From the NCBI GenBank assembly GCA_037445555.1, contig JBBIKG010000014.1, positions 1-64,000 of the forward strand: a stretch of DNA of 64,000 bases, read 5' to 3'. The stretch comes from JAAYJT01 sp037445555 (lineage in GTDB: Bacteria > Bacteroidota > Bacteroidia > Bacteroidales > JAAYJT01). The translations under genes were made by a program, and so were the position numbers. Below are positions 1 to 8,160 of the stretch, in pieces. How positions within the stretch are numbered: the first letter of the stretch is position 1; each line of letters opens with the position of its first letter. The notes beneath the pieces are model-generated. The model was not told where the DNA came from. It saw only the letters and a program-made list of their open reading frames with translations, and made no database searches.

Positions 1-260
1 ATTCTATCAAAGCTGGCAAGAGGAAGTATGTCAAGAAATCCTCGTTGAGCTAGTGCAGCGGGGTTGAGCCTGTTACGAAGTGAATCGTAGAAGTAAAGCA
101 CTTTCAGTACACCCTTTGGGGGTTCGATCGCTTTATTAACAGATTTACATCCGTGGCACAGGTATATTATCTCATCCGAACCGTAGATTGTTCCGCAATC
201 TACGCACCTGTAATAAAATTTCCCGGTGCTTTTCATGGCGGGCTCTTTCATCGTGGTCAT
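1..260 (-). CDS. Threonine-synthase-like PLP enzyme, N-terminal part (partial, runs off the window)
   Basis: Reading leftward from an ATG at 260, the frame stays open for 86 codons to the window edge. The translation begins MTTMKEPAMKSTGKFYYRC and has a zinc-ribbon-like set of cysteines, C19, C22, C35 and C38, followed by a stretch ending LNPAALAQRG. This N-terminal Cys4 arrangement is typical of archaeal-type threonine synthase and cysteate synthase relatives (fold type II PLP enzymes). The catalytic lysine lies outside the window, so the reaction is not assigned. An AGGA-containing stretch lies just upstream, and the start is 36 bases after the end of the preceding PLP enzyme gene. It is therefore likely the third gene of the ygfK operon. 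Confidence 0.7.
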   Translation of the reverse strand, partial: MTTMKEPAMKSTGKFYYRCVDCGTIYGSDEIIYLCHGCKSVNKAIEPPKGVLKVLYFYDSLRNRLNPAALAQRGFLDILPLASFDR

Positions 261-296
261 AATATTTTTCCTACATCATTGCAAAAGGCCCGACAG

Positions 297-1760
297 TTAC
301 ATGAGGTTTTTAAGAACACCGGTCCTCTCGTTGAATTCTTCAATATTCCTGTCCCATTCTGCGGCCTTTGCAAAATGATTGTTCCAATAATCTTCTTCAT
401 ACCATTGTGCATTGAGTTCTTCTACTTCTTTTCCCTGCTGCTCAACCCATGTAAAATACTTGAGGTTGTGTATTGCCTTTCGGTCGGTATAAAGAAGCTC
501 CTTCATGTGGTCGGTCTTTGTTCCGAGCAGGCATCGCTCATAATCTTTTAGTGCCTGGGTATGAGTGTAGGCCCCGTGTTCGGCTACCAGTTCTTCCAGT
601 CGCGATTGGTACAGATCCATGCTGTCAGTGGCGATGGAAATTATGATATCCTTACTGCCAAGTTCATAATACCGGGCGGTTTTGATGGCTGATAACAAAT
701 TGGCAACGCCCGAAATGCCCAGCAGGGGTAGCTGGTTGATGCTTTCAGCATTTATGCCTTCGCTTTGCAGGATGTCTTTTCCTACGGGTTCATTAAATAA
801 CCGTATCAGACGCATGCAGTCTTCGTCATCGATGGCTGTTACCAGGTCAGTATTGCGGATATTATGAACCCAGGGCACATGTTTGTCGCCTATACCTTCG
901 ATGCGATGTCCTCCAAATCCGTTATTGAGCAGTGTGGGGCACTGAAGGGCTTCAGAAGCTACGATCTTAATTGAAGGATGTATTGTACGCAGGTAGTCGC
1001 CCGCGGCAATGGTGCCGGCCGACCCCGTGTTAGACACATATGCCGCAAGTCGCGAACCGGGGGTAGCCATCTGCTCATACACCTCTTCTACAGCCGGGCC
1101 CGTGACGTGATAATGCCATGTGGGGTTCCCGAACTCATCAAACTGGTTCAGAATGATGTAGTCGGGCTTCGTGCGCCTGAGTTCCCAACATTTATCATAG
1201 ATCTCTTTCACGTTGGATTCACAGCCGGGGGTGGCAAAAATTTCCGCCCCAATCTCTCTGAGCCATTCAAAACGCTCGCGGCTCATCTCTTGCGGCAAAA
1301 TGGCTACAGCCTTGCACCCCATCAGATAAGAATCAAATGCACCGCCACGGCAGTAATTGCCAGTACTTGGCCACACTGCCTTATGCACGGTTGGATCAAA
1401 CTCTCCGTTGATGATACGGGGGGCGAGGCAGCCATAAGCTGCACCAACTTTGTGGGCTCCGGTGGGAAACCATTTGCCTGTGAGCAGCATGATGCGTGCC
1501 CTGACACCTGTGAGTGCCGAGGGCAACTCAATGAAATTCACATAACCGAAACCTCCTCCCGAAATAACCGGCTCATTCTTCCATGTTATCCTGAACAGGT
1601 TCAGGGGATCAAGATCCCATAGCCCGATATATTTCAGTCTCTCCCTGATTATATCTGGTACCAGCTCGGGGTTTCTCATCTGAGCAAAGGTTGGAAGAAT
1701 AATCTTCCTTTCTCTGAATCGCCCGATGACATTGCTCAGAATCGTTTGTTTGCTATCCAT
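297..1760 (-). CDS. TrpB-like fold-type-II PLP-dependent enzyme of the ygfK cluster
   Basis: This 487-residue protein belongs to the tryptophan synthase beta/cysteine synthase fold of PLP enzymes. The Schiff-base lysine is predicted as K104 in the motif PTGAHKVGAAYG, close to the TGAHK motif of TrpB. The substrate-carboxylate loop reads PSTGNYCRGG, and NTGSAGTIAAGDYL is a glycine-rich phosphate-binding loop. A C-terminal extension of about 120 residues is rich in charged and aromatic residues. It is neither a normal TrpB (no TrpA neighbour) nor YgeX (which has a different lysine motif). It lies 61 bases downstream of ygfK and 36 bases upstream of a threonine-synthase-like gene, all co-directional. 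A role as an amino-acid ammonia-lyase or synthase in the purine pathway is inferred from context only. Confidence 0.75.
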   Translation of the reverse strand: MDSKQTILSNVIGRFRERKIILPTFAQMRNPELVPDIIRERLKYIGLWDLDPLNLFRITWKNEPVISGGGFGYVNFIELPSALTGVRARIMLLTGKWFPTGAHKVGAAYGCLAPRIINGEFDPTVHKAVWPSTGNYCRGGAFDSYLMGCKAVAILPQEMSRERFEWLREIGAEIFATPGCESNVKEIYDKCWELRRTKPDYIILNQFDEFGNPTWHYHVTGPAVEEVYEQMATPGSRLAAYVSNTGSAGTIAAGDYLRTIHPSIKIVASEALQCPTLLNNGFGGHRIEGIGDKHVPWVHNIRNTDLVTAIDDEDCMRLIRLFNEPVGKDILQSEGINAESINQLPLLGISGVANLLSAIKTARYYELGSKDIIISIATDSMDLYQSRLEELVAEHGAYTHTQALKDYERCLLGTKTDHMKELLYTDRKAIHNLKYFTWVEQQGKEVEELNAQWYEEDYWNNHFAKAAEWDRNIEEFNERTGVLKNLM

Positions 1761-1821
1761 TTATTTATGTTTTATTTACAAGATGTTTGTCAATAGCTTT
1801 AGATTGAAATTGGGGATATGG

Positions 1822-4800
1822 CTACCAATATGTCAGCAGACGAATGCCCTGGTAAACAACCCACATTCGGTAAAACTGGTCAATCCTGATTTCATTTCCT
1901 TCGCCAGGGCTGATCGAATAATTTTTGATTTGCATGGTACCGGTGTCGAAAGTGACGGTAAGGCGCCCGGTAGTATAGATGATTGAATTATTCTGAATTT
2001 CTATCACATGATGTTCGCCGTTATCCTTTAGGTGCAATTTATCCGGTCCTCCCGTTTTCTGAAGCCAAAAACCTTCATTTTCTTCTTGAAATCCTTTTTC
2101 TGAGATGAAAATGTGAGGCTTTTCCTGATATGGCGCCTTAGCAGTGGGGCAGAAAGTGTTGCAGTTGCCGCAGGTATTGCACCAGTCCGCTATGTGCAGA
2201 ATCTGATATGGCTGACTGAGGTTCAAGGAAGTGTCGGGTTCAACCTGCCACTTACTATCCCTGTAAAAGAATTTTTTTGTAGGAATCATTACCGGGGTTA
2301 CCTCATAACTCTGCAGCGCGAGATTAGGACAAACGGTAGCACAAATGTTACAAAACTCATCACAAAGCAAACAACGCCTTGCTTCGCAGCGGGCTTGCTC
2401 TGCAGTCAGAGCCGATGTAACAAGATCAAAATTTCTTCGGTCTTGCAAAGGCGTTTCTGCAGGGGATATTCCAGGCATACGCCTAGTCCGCTGTTTTATA
2501 TGCCATTCCAGAGTCTGTGGCTCCCTGGTATTGCTGGGTCTTGTATTGAATCCGGTCTTTTCGCGATCATTGATTTCCTGGGCTGCCTTACGCCCGTCAC
2601 CAATGGCTTGTATGGCGGTGGCAGCACCGCGCAGTGCATCACCCCCGATGAAAACGCGCTCGATATGAGTTTCGTAGGAGCCCATGCGTGTGCTGAGCAG
2701 CGCCGGATCACAGAAGTCAATATCCAGTTCCTGGCCAACGGCCGGAATCAAGGTATCGGCTTCTATATCAAACTCAGATCCGGGTATTGCCACCGGGCTT
2801 GGCCTGCCTGACCCGTCAGTGCTGCCAAGGTGCACCCGCTGACATCTGATGGAAGATACCCGGTTATTTTCATGGTTGACTTTTACCGGCGATGTCAGTT
2901 CAAGGATAGTAATGCCCTCAGCAAGCACGGCTTTTATCTCGCCAAGATCTGCAGGCATCTCGCGAATGGTTCTGCGATAAACGATGGTGACCTGCCCCTG
3001 TGCCCCCACCATCCTGTACACAGTACGGGCAACATCCATGGCAGTATTTCCACCACCCACAATGATTACCTTTTTCCCCAACGAAACCGTTTCACCCTTT
3101 TGGAAGGCTTTAAGAAAATGAAGCGGATCTAGCACTCCGGCAACCCCAATGCCGGGTATATTGAGCTTTGCAGAACGTTGTGCACCGGTACCTATGAAGA
3201 CGTATTCATATGCTTTATGGATACTTTCGAAAGCATCCTTATTTATTTTTTGGTTGAACTTTATATTGACACCCTCGGCAATAATACGGCTAATATCCTC
3301 ACCGAGAGCTTCTTTCGTAAGCCTGAAAGCGGGGATGCCTGCGGCAACCATACCGCCAGCAAAACTGGTTTCCTCAAATACATCGGCCTTAAATCCGGCT
3401 TTTGCCATGAAATAGGCGCATGACAAGCCCGATGGCCCGGCGCCGATGATGGCAATTCTTTTGCCAATCGGCGCGGACAAGGATTGATGCCCGGAACATT
3501 GGCTTGCCGCGTCCTCGGCAGCGAAACGTTTAATATCTCTGATTCTTACTGCTTCTTCGTAGTTGATGCGGGTGCATTTGAGCTGACAGGTATGGTCACA
3601 GATCATGCCGGTGGTGCGGGCAAAAGGATTGGTCTGGCAAATAATTTCGATGGCTTTTTCAGCATCACCTTTCGAAGTGCTGAAATTATATCCCGGAATA
3701 TCCTGACGGGTGGGGCAGGTTTCGGCGCATGGGGCAAAGGCACAGTCAAACCAATCCAGGTCGCGCATAGTTTTTATACTGGGCTCCCTGAAACCATCTT
3801 TGCGGTAAGACGGGTCATTTTCAATGTGTTCTAAATAATTGCCCAGATTTAACAATGCTGCCTTGTTGATATCAGAAATATTTCCTCCCGCAGTTTTTGC
3901 AATAAATTCCTCAATCGTGGCCGCCTGACGTTTGGCAAACGATTTTCCAAGTTCTTCAAGATACTGATTGAGCCTGCCATAGCCTCCCGGCTTAAGCAGG
4001 TCGGTGCACACTGTAATCGGGCTAAGCCCTGCACAGATTAACTGACTTACGTTAAAGGCATTGGCGCCTCCGCAAAACGAAATATCCAGCCTTCCATCAA
4101 ATGCCTGTTGGAGTTTGTGAGCCACACCCACCGAAATCGGATGCAAAGCCCGCCCGCTCATATACATCATTTTCTCCGTCGAAGGCAGTATGTTTTTGTT
4201 GTTAACACTCTCCAGTGTGTTTGTCAGCTTTACAGCAAAGTGTAGACCATATTTTGAGGCGGATGCCTGCAAGGTGTCTATGATCTTTGTGGCCTGTTCA
4301 AAAGTCGGGTCATGGTCAAAGGCAATATCGGGTATCAAAGTGCTAAACCCTGCCTTTGACAACCGGCTTTCAACTTCTTCCTTGCCGAGCAGGGTGGGGT
4401 TGAGTTTGACTGACGTATGAAGATGTCTTTTCTCGATCAGGTAGCGGCCAATTTCGGCGATTTCTCGCGGGGGGCAACCATGCATGGTAGACAAGGTAAC
4501 GTTGTCTGAGATATGCGGGCTGATATTAAGGTTCCTGATGGCCGGGTATAATGATGCCAGGCTTTCGATCTTGGGATAAAGTATTTCAGAGGCATCATGC
4601 ATCTGAGTTAGAAACCACTGAACGTTAGCATTCAGAATTCCCTTCATATTATATCCCACACTCATGTTAAAGCTAAAACCCCGTTCCTTACTGTTCCCAA
4701 TTTCCAACATGTCTTTAAGCACATGTATCAGAATCCAGGCATCCACATACTGATTCAACGATTGTTCTATCCTGAGTTCCTGCGACCACTCGCAATTATA

Positions 4801-5121
4801 TCCTTCGTCCTGCATGTCAATGCAGGGCTTTTGCACTTCGAGTTCGTCGAGGGTTTGTATTGTCTTTAGTTCGATGAATCTGGCTCCGGCCAGCCAGGCA
4901 GCCACGATGTTCTGAGACAGTTGAGTATGTGGGCCTGCTGCAACGCCGATGGGGGTTTCAAGCGTCTGGCCGTATCGCACCGTTTTGAAAGGGTCGTTTT
5001 CGGAAGGCCTGAAAATTAAGGAAACGGGCAAACCCAGTAAACGCCCTGCAGATTTGAATTGGTGGATGATGATTTTTAATAAGAAATCGATGCGGGTTGG
5101 GTAAAACCTGTCTGAAAGCAT
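1822..5121 (-). CDS. ygfK: YgfK-type flavin/iron-sulfur reductase ('putative selenate reductase subunit')
   Basis: This is a 1099-residue multidomain redox protein. Residues 1-440 form a dihydroorotate-dehydrogenase-like TIM barrel with STMHGCPPREI, whose C216 may play the role of the catalytic cysteine. A cysteine motif FAPCAETCPTRQDIPGY lies near residue 460. A GltD-like segment follows with FAD motif IIGAGPSGLSC (about 550) and NAD(P) motif IVGGGNTAMDVA (about 685). Two Fe-S clusters close the protein: CDEFCNICATVCPN near 915 and CNTCGNCNTFCPTAK near 977. Known families place YgfK in anaerobic purine/urate degradation, although the old name says selenate reductase. The parts resemble dihydropyrimidine dehydrogenase in a different order. 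This suggests NAD(P)H- or ferredoxin-linked reduction of a purine- or pyrimidine-derived ring (inference). It is the first gene of the leftward operon. Confidence 0.9.
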   Translation of the reverse strand: MLSDRFYPTRIDFLLKIIIHQFKSAGRLLGLPVSLIFRPSENDPFKTVRYGQTLETPIGVAAGPHTQLSQNIVAAWLAGARFIELKTIQTLDELEVQKPCIDMQDEGYNCEWSQELRIEQSLNQYVDAWILIHVLKDMLEIGNSKERGFSFNMSVGYNMKGILNANVQWFLTQMHDASEILYPKIESLASLYPAIRNLNISPHISDNVTLSTMHGCPPREIAEIGRYLIEKRHLHTSVKLNPTLLGKEEVESRLSKAGFSTLIPDIAFDHDPTFEQATKIIDTLQASASKYGLHFAVKLTNTLESVNNKNILPSTEKMMYMSGRALHPISVGVAHKLQQAFDGRLDISFCGGANAFNVSQLICAGLSPITVCTDLLKPGGYGRLNQYLEELGKSFAKRQAATIEEFIAKTAGGNISDINKAALLNLGNYLEHIENDPSYRKDGFREPSIKTMRDLDWFDCAFAPCAETCPTRQDIPGYNFSTSKGDAEKAIEIICQTNPFARTTGMICDHTCQLKCTRINYEEAVRIRDIKRFAAEDAASQCSGHQSLSAPIGKRIAIIGAGPSGLSCAYFMAKAGFKADVFEETSFAGGMVAAGIPAFRLTKEALGEDISRIIAEGVNIKFNQKINKDAFESIHKAYEYVFIGTGAQRSAKLNIPGIGVAGVLDPLHFLKAFQKGETVSLGKKVIIVGGGNTAMDVARTVYRMVGAQGQVTIVYRRTIREMPADLGEIKAVLAEGITILELTSPVKVNHENNRVSSIRCQRVHLGSTDGSGRPSPVAIPGSEFDIEADTLIPAVGQELDIDFCDPALLSTRMGSYETHIERVFIGGDALRGAATAIQAIGDGRKAAQEINDREKTGFNTRPSNTREPQTLEWHIKQRTRRMPGISPAETPLQDRRNFDLVTSALTAEQARCEARRCLLCDEFCNICATVCPNLALQSYEVTPVMIPTKKFFYRDSKWQVEPDTSLNLSQPYQILHIADWCNTCGNCNTFCPTAKAPYQEKPHIFISEKGFQEENEGFWLQKTGGPDKLHLKDNGEHHVIEIQNNSIIYTTGRLTVTFDTGTMQIKNYSISPGEGNEIRIDQFYRMWVVYQGIRLLTYW

Positions 5122-5229
5122 AGTAGCGCAAAACTTTTTGCTAAGTTAGCAATAAGTTTGAAAGCGATGGTGGGATACGACACCCCGTTCCGGATTGAGT
5201 TCGTTAAACATGACTTTTCGTGATATATT
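5122..5229. promoter_or_regulatory. Divergent control region between ygfK and the mocA-xdhCAB genes
   Basis: This 108-base gap is the only place from which both arms of the purine locus can start. On the plus strand TAAGTTTG at 5153-5160 fits the Bacteroidota -7 consensus TAnnTTTG, leaving a leader of about 65 bases before the nucleotidyltransferase. No equally good element was seen on the minus strand for ygfK. No clear operator palindrome was recognised. Confidence 0.4.
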
Positions 5230-5841
5230 GTGACTGATATGAGTGTGACACACGCTTCAGCCCTGATACTAGCAGCCGGCGGTTCGAGACGCATGAACCG
5301 ACCTAAATTCAGCCTGGCTTTCAAAGAAAAAACAACGTTTCTTGAGCATCTGTCTATGATATACCACGACTCAGGATGTTCACCTTTGGTTGCCGTGCTG
5401 AGCAGTCAGGGACTCGCTGAGATGAGTCATCTCAAGTTAGACCTTCCCTCCGCATTGAGGGTCGTTGTCAACGCTCACCCCGAAAGAGGAAGGTTTTCAT
5501 CGGTACTAGCAGGTCTTTCATATATTGATGCAGATAAGCCTGTTTTCATCCAGAATATTGATAATCCCTTTACCGAGCCGGATATTCTAAAGCAACTGGC
5601 ACTTGCGCTACCCCACTTTGACTACACCTGCCCTGTATTTGAGGGCAAAAGAGGGCATCCGCTGCTCATCTCTGGCAAAGTAGTCAGGGATATTCTGGCT
5701 GAAAAACCCGCAGATGTGCCTCTTAACTTATTTTTGAAGAAGTATACCGGTTGCATGGTCGAAACACTGAGTAGCAGGGTTCTGGCTAATATCAATAGCG
5801 AATTGGATTACCGGGCATGGTTTGGACGCAAGTCGTATTAA
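5230..5841 (+). CDS. mocA: MocA-like molybdenum cofactor nucleotidyltransferase
   Basis: This 203-residue member of the NTP-transferase (MobA/MocA-like) family has the nucleotide-binding motif LILAAGGSRRMNRPK at residues 12-26. The MocA family transfers a nucleotide, usually CMP, to molybdopterin to make the dinucleotide form used by xanthine-dehydrogenase-type enzymes. Lying directly before xdhC and the two XDH subunits, it presumably matures that enzyme's cofactor. The reading frame opens with GTG at 5230. An in-frame ATG at 5239 is an equally possible start, and both lie just before the conserved motif. The 3' end is 74 bases from the chosen xdhC start. Confidence 0.8.
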   Translation: MTDMSVTHASALILAAGGSRRMNRPKFSLAFKEKTTFLEHLSMIYHDSGCSPLVAVLSSQGLAEMSHLKLDLPSALRVVVNAHPERGRFSSVLAGLSYIDADKPVFIQNIDNPFTEPDILKQLALALPHFDYTCPVFEGKRGHPLLISGKVVRDILAEKPADVPLNLFLKKYTGCMVETLSSRVLANINSELDYRAWFGRKSY

Positions 5842-5889
5842 TGATATTTTCCGGTAGGATCATACGAATAGGTTTAGAAATAAATTATG

Positions 5890-5897
5890 TAATTTTG
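5890..5897 (+). promoter_or_regulatory. Candidate -7 element (TAATTTTG) before xdhC
   Basis: TAATTTTG matches TAnnTTTG and lies 18 bases before the chosen xdhC ATG, with AGGAAAG in between as a possible ribosome site. It could give xdhC-xdhA-xdhB an internal promoter independent of mocA. No -33 TTG at the usual spacing was found, so this is only a candidate. Confidence 0.35.
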
Positions 5898-5915
5898 TTC
5901 AAATGGCAGGAAAGA

Positions 5916-6683
5916 ATGAGTGATGCGCTTTTCGAACTCGGAAAATTCAAAGATGCCGGAAAGCAATTTGTGCTTTGTCTGGTTGTGGAAACCAAAGGAT
6001 CAACCCCACGCAAAGCGGGAGCCCGAATGGTTGTTTTTGAAGACGGAACCATTAAAGGAACCATTGGTGGAGGCAGTGTCGAAAAACAAGCCATCGACCA
6101 GGCGATCAGGGTACTGCATGACAGAAAACCGGTGAAAATAGGCTACCAGCTCGAAAGCGACTTGGATATGCACTGTGGAGGGTCGATGGAGGTTTATTTT
6201 GAATCTTTCTTTCCTGATCTAAACCTTTACATTTTCGGCGCAGGCCATGTGGGACGTGAAGTAGGAAGGTATGCGCGGGATTTTGGCTTTGCCGTAACTT
6301 TTATCGACCACAGGGGGAAGATTTTCCAGGAATTCGACTCTAGTAATGCCCACTGCATCTGTGCTGATTACCTGGAAGCAGCAAACCACATTGAATACAC
6401 CAACAGGGATTTCGTTGTTATTACCACTCCGAGTCATGAGTTCGATGAGCTTTTACTCGAAAAACTGGCCAGGGAAAAACTCGCTTATCTTGGTATGATC
6501 GGGAGTCGCCGAAAAGTGGCTGAAGCCCGTAAACGCCTACTTGCCGAACGGACTCTTACGCATGAGCAACTTGACTTCGTGGATATGCCTATAGGAATAC
6601 CCTTTAAAGCCGAAACCCCGCGCGAAATAGCGATAAGTATCCTGGCAAGGATCATTGATGTGAAAAACAATCTTGCGCTATGA
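5916..6683 (+). CDS. xdhC: XdhC-type molybdenum cofactor insertion/sulfuration chaperone
   Basis: XdhC proteins bind the Mo cofactor, promote its sulfuration and deliver it to the XDH large subunit. The N-terminal XdhC/CoxI domain is seen in ETKGSTPRKAGARM and GTIGGGSVE; the C-terminal Rossmann domain has FGAGHVGREVG. The chosen start is the ATG at 5916 (MSDALFELGKF, about 255 residues). The open frame extends upstream to 5817, but those 33 extra residues overlap mocA and look non-coding. An AGGAAAG lies just upstream of 5916. The stop overlaps the xdhA start by 4 bases (ATGA), so translation of the two is probably coupled. Confidence 0.85.
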   Translation: MSDALFELGKFKDAGKQFVLCLVVETKGSTPRKAGARMVVFEDGTIKGTIGGGSVEKQAIDQAIRVLHDRKPVKIGYQLESDLDMHCGGSMEVYFESFFPDLNLYIFGAGHVGREVGRYARDFGFAVTFIDHRGKIFQEFDSSNAHCICADYLEAANHIEYTNRDFVVITTPSHEFDELLLEKLAREKLAYLGMIGSRRKVAEARKRLLAERTLTHEQLDFVDMPIGIPFKAETPREIAISILARIIDVKNNLAL

Positions 6684-8119
6684 ACATTCTGCGCTTTGTT
6701 CTTGATGGTAAAATCGTTGAAATAAATTTCTCGGCATCGGGATTAAGTCCTTCGACTACTGTATTAAATTATCTGCGATCGTTACCCAGGCGCAAAGGCA
6801 CCAAAGAAGGATGTGCCGAGGGCGATTGCGGAGCCTGCACTGTTGTCGTTGGTGAAATCGTAAACGGCAAAATACGCTATAAAGCAGTAAACTCCTGCCT
6901 GCTTTTCCTGCCTGCCCTTCATGGCCGTCAGCTGATCACCGTTGAGGATCTAGCTCTGCGGAACGGAAACAGGCTCCAGCTGCATCCTGTGCAGCAAGCC
7001 ATCATTGACAATTATGGCAGTCAGTGTGGTTTTTGTACACCGGGCATTGTGATGACATTGTTTGCCTTGTATAAATCTGATATGATCGTTTCGAGGCATA
7101 ACCTAAACCAATCTCTGGCCGGCAACCTTTGCCGCTGCACTGGATATGAACCCATCATCAGAGCTGCAGTAGCAGCAAGCCTGATGCGTGTACCTGATCA
7201 TTTTGACCTGCAAGAACCCGAAATTGTGGCACTGCTCGAACACATCGAAGCTCAGGGCTATGAGCTTGAAATAGATGCCAGTGATCAAAAGTATTTTCTT
7301 CCGGCCAACTTTAATAAAGCCCTTGAGATATTTCAGCGACACCCCCAGGCCGTCATTGTCAGCGGTGCTACCGACATGGCCATCAAACAGAATATCTGGC
7401 ACCAAAAGTTTGAAACCATTATTGACCTGAGCCATATCGCAGAGATGCAACATATAATTCCGTCAGGTCAGGGAATACTTGTAGGCGCAGGTGTCACTAT
7501 CCAACAATTGATAACAGTAGCACAAGAGCAATTACCTCACCTGATTCCACTACTCGAAGTTTTTGCATCGTGGCAGATACGAAATGTAGCTACTGTCGGG
7601 GGTAATCTGGCCAATGCCTCGCCCGTAGGTGATTTGCTGCCTGCCTTAATCGCCCTGCAGGCAAGATTAAAACTCTGCACTTTCACGAACGAACGATGGG
7701 TGAATATAGAAGAATTTATTACTGGATACCGGAAAACCTGCCTGGAACCCGGAGAACTTATATTCGAGATATTCGTACCTCAATGTGCTGAAAATGAATT
7801 TGTAAGGCTGGAGAAGGTCTCAAACCGAAAGGATGTTGATATCAGTACAGTAAGTTTGGCAATGCGTCTGCAACTTTCGCCTGACAACACTGTTCACAAC
7901 ATCGTACTTGCCTTTGGCGGGATGGCAGATCGACCCAAAAGAGCCCGGGTTACTGAAAAATCGTTCATAGGTAGAAAATGGTCGCTGGAGGCTGTTGAGT
8001 ACTGCATGCCGTATATTGACGAAGATTTTAACCCGATTTCCGATGCACGATCATCTGCGGAATACCGTAGTACGGTTGCTAAAAACCTTTTAATTAAGAT
8101 GTTATGCCTCGAGCCGTAA
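6680..8119 (+). CDS. xdhA: Xanthine dehydrogenase small subunit (2Fe-2S plus FAD domains)
   Basis: This 479-residue protein carries electrons from the Mo site to NAD+. Residues 1-160 hold both 2Fe-2S clusters: a plant-ferredoxin-like cluster (C45, C50, C53 and a later Cys in NSCLLF) and the all-helical cluster (C116, C119, C151, C153 in CGFC and LCRC). Residues from about 205 form the FAD-binding domain, with SGATDMAIK and VGGNLANASPVGDLLPAL, and the C-terminal CO-dehydrogenase flavoprotein domain follows. The fused Fe-S/FAD layout is that of bacterial XdhA rather than the split three-subunit form. Its ATG overlaps the xdhC stop, and xdhB follows after 41 bases. Confidence 0.92.
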   Translation: MNILRFVLDGKIVEINFSASGLSPSTTVLNYLRSLPRRKGTKEGCAEGDCGACTVVVGEIVNGKIRYKAVNSCLLFLPALHGRQLITVEDLALRNGNRLQLHPVQQAIIDNYGSQCGFCTPGIVMTLFALYKSDMIVSRHNLNQSLAGNLCRCTGYEPIIRAAVAASLMRVPDHFDLQEPEIVALLEHIEAQGYELEIDASDQKYFLPANFNKALEIFQRHPQAVIVSGATDMAIKQNIWHQKFETIIDLSHIAEMQHIIPSGQGILVGAGVTIQQLITVAQEQLPHLIPLLEVFASWQIRNVATVGGNLANASPVGDLLPALIALQARLKLCTFTNERWVNIEEFITGYRKTCLEPGELIFEIFVPQCAENEFVRLEKVSNRKDVDISTVSLAMRLQLSPDNTVHNIVLAFGGMADRPKRARVTEKSFIGRKWSLEAVEYCMPYIDEDFNPISDARSSAEYRSTVAKNLLIKMLCLEP

Positions 8120-8160
8120 TTGAATTCGAAACGGCCTGATAAAATATTTCGTAAGAACCC

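Noticed and set aside
978..1622. 214-codon plus-strand frame
   Set aside because: It lies wholly antisense to the TrpB-like PLP enzyme, whose frame has clear motifs; no domain was seen in it.
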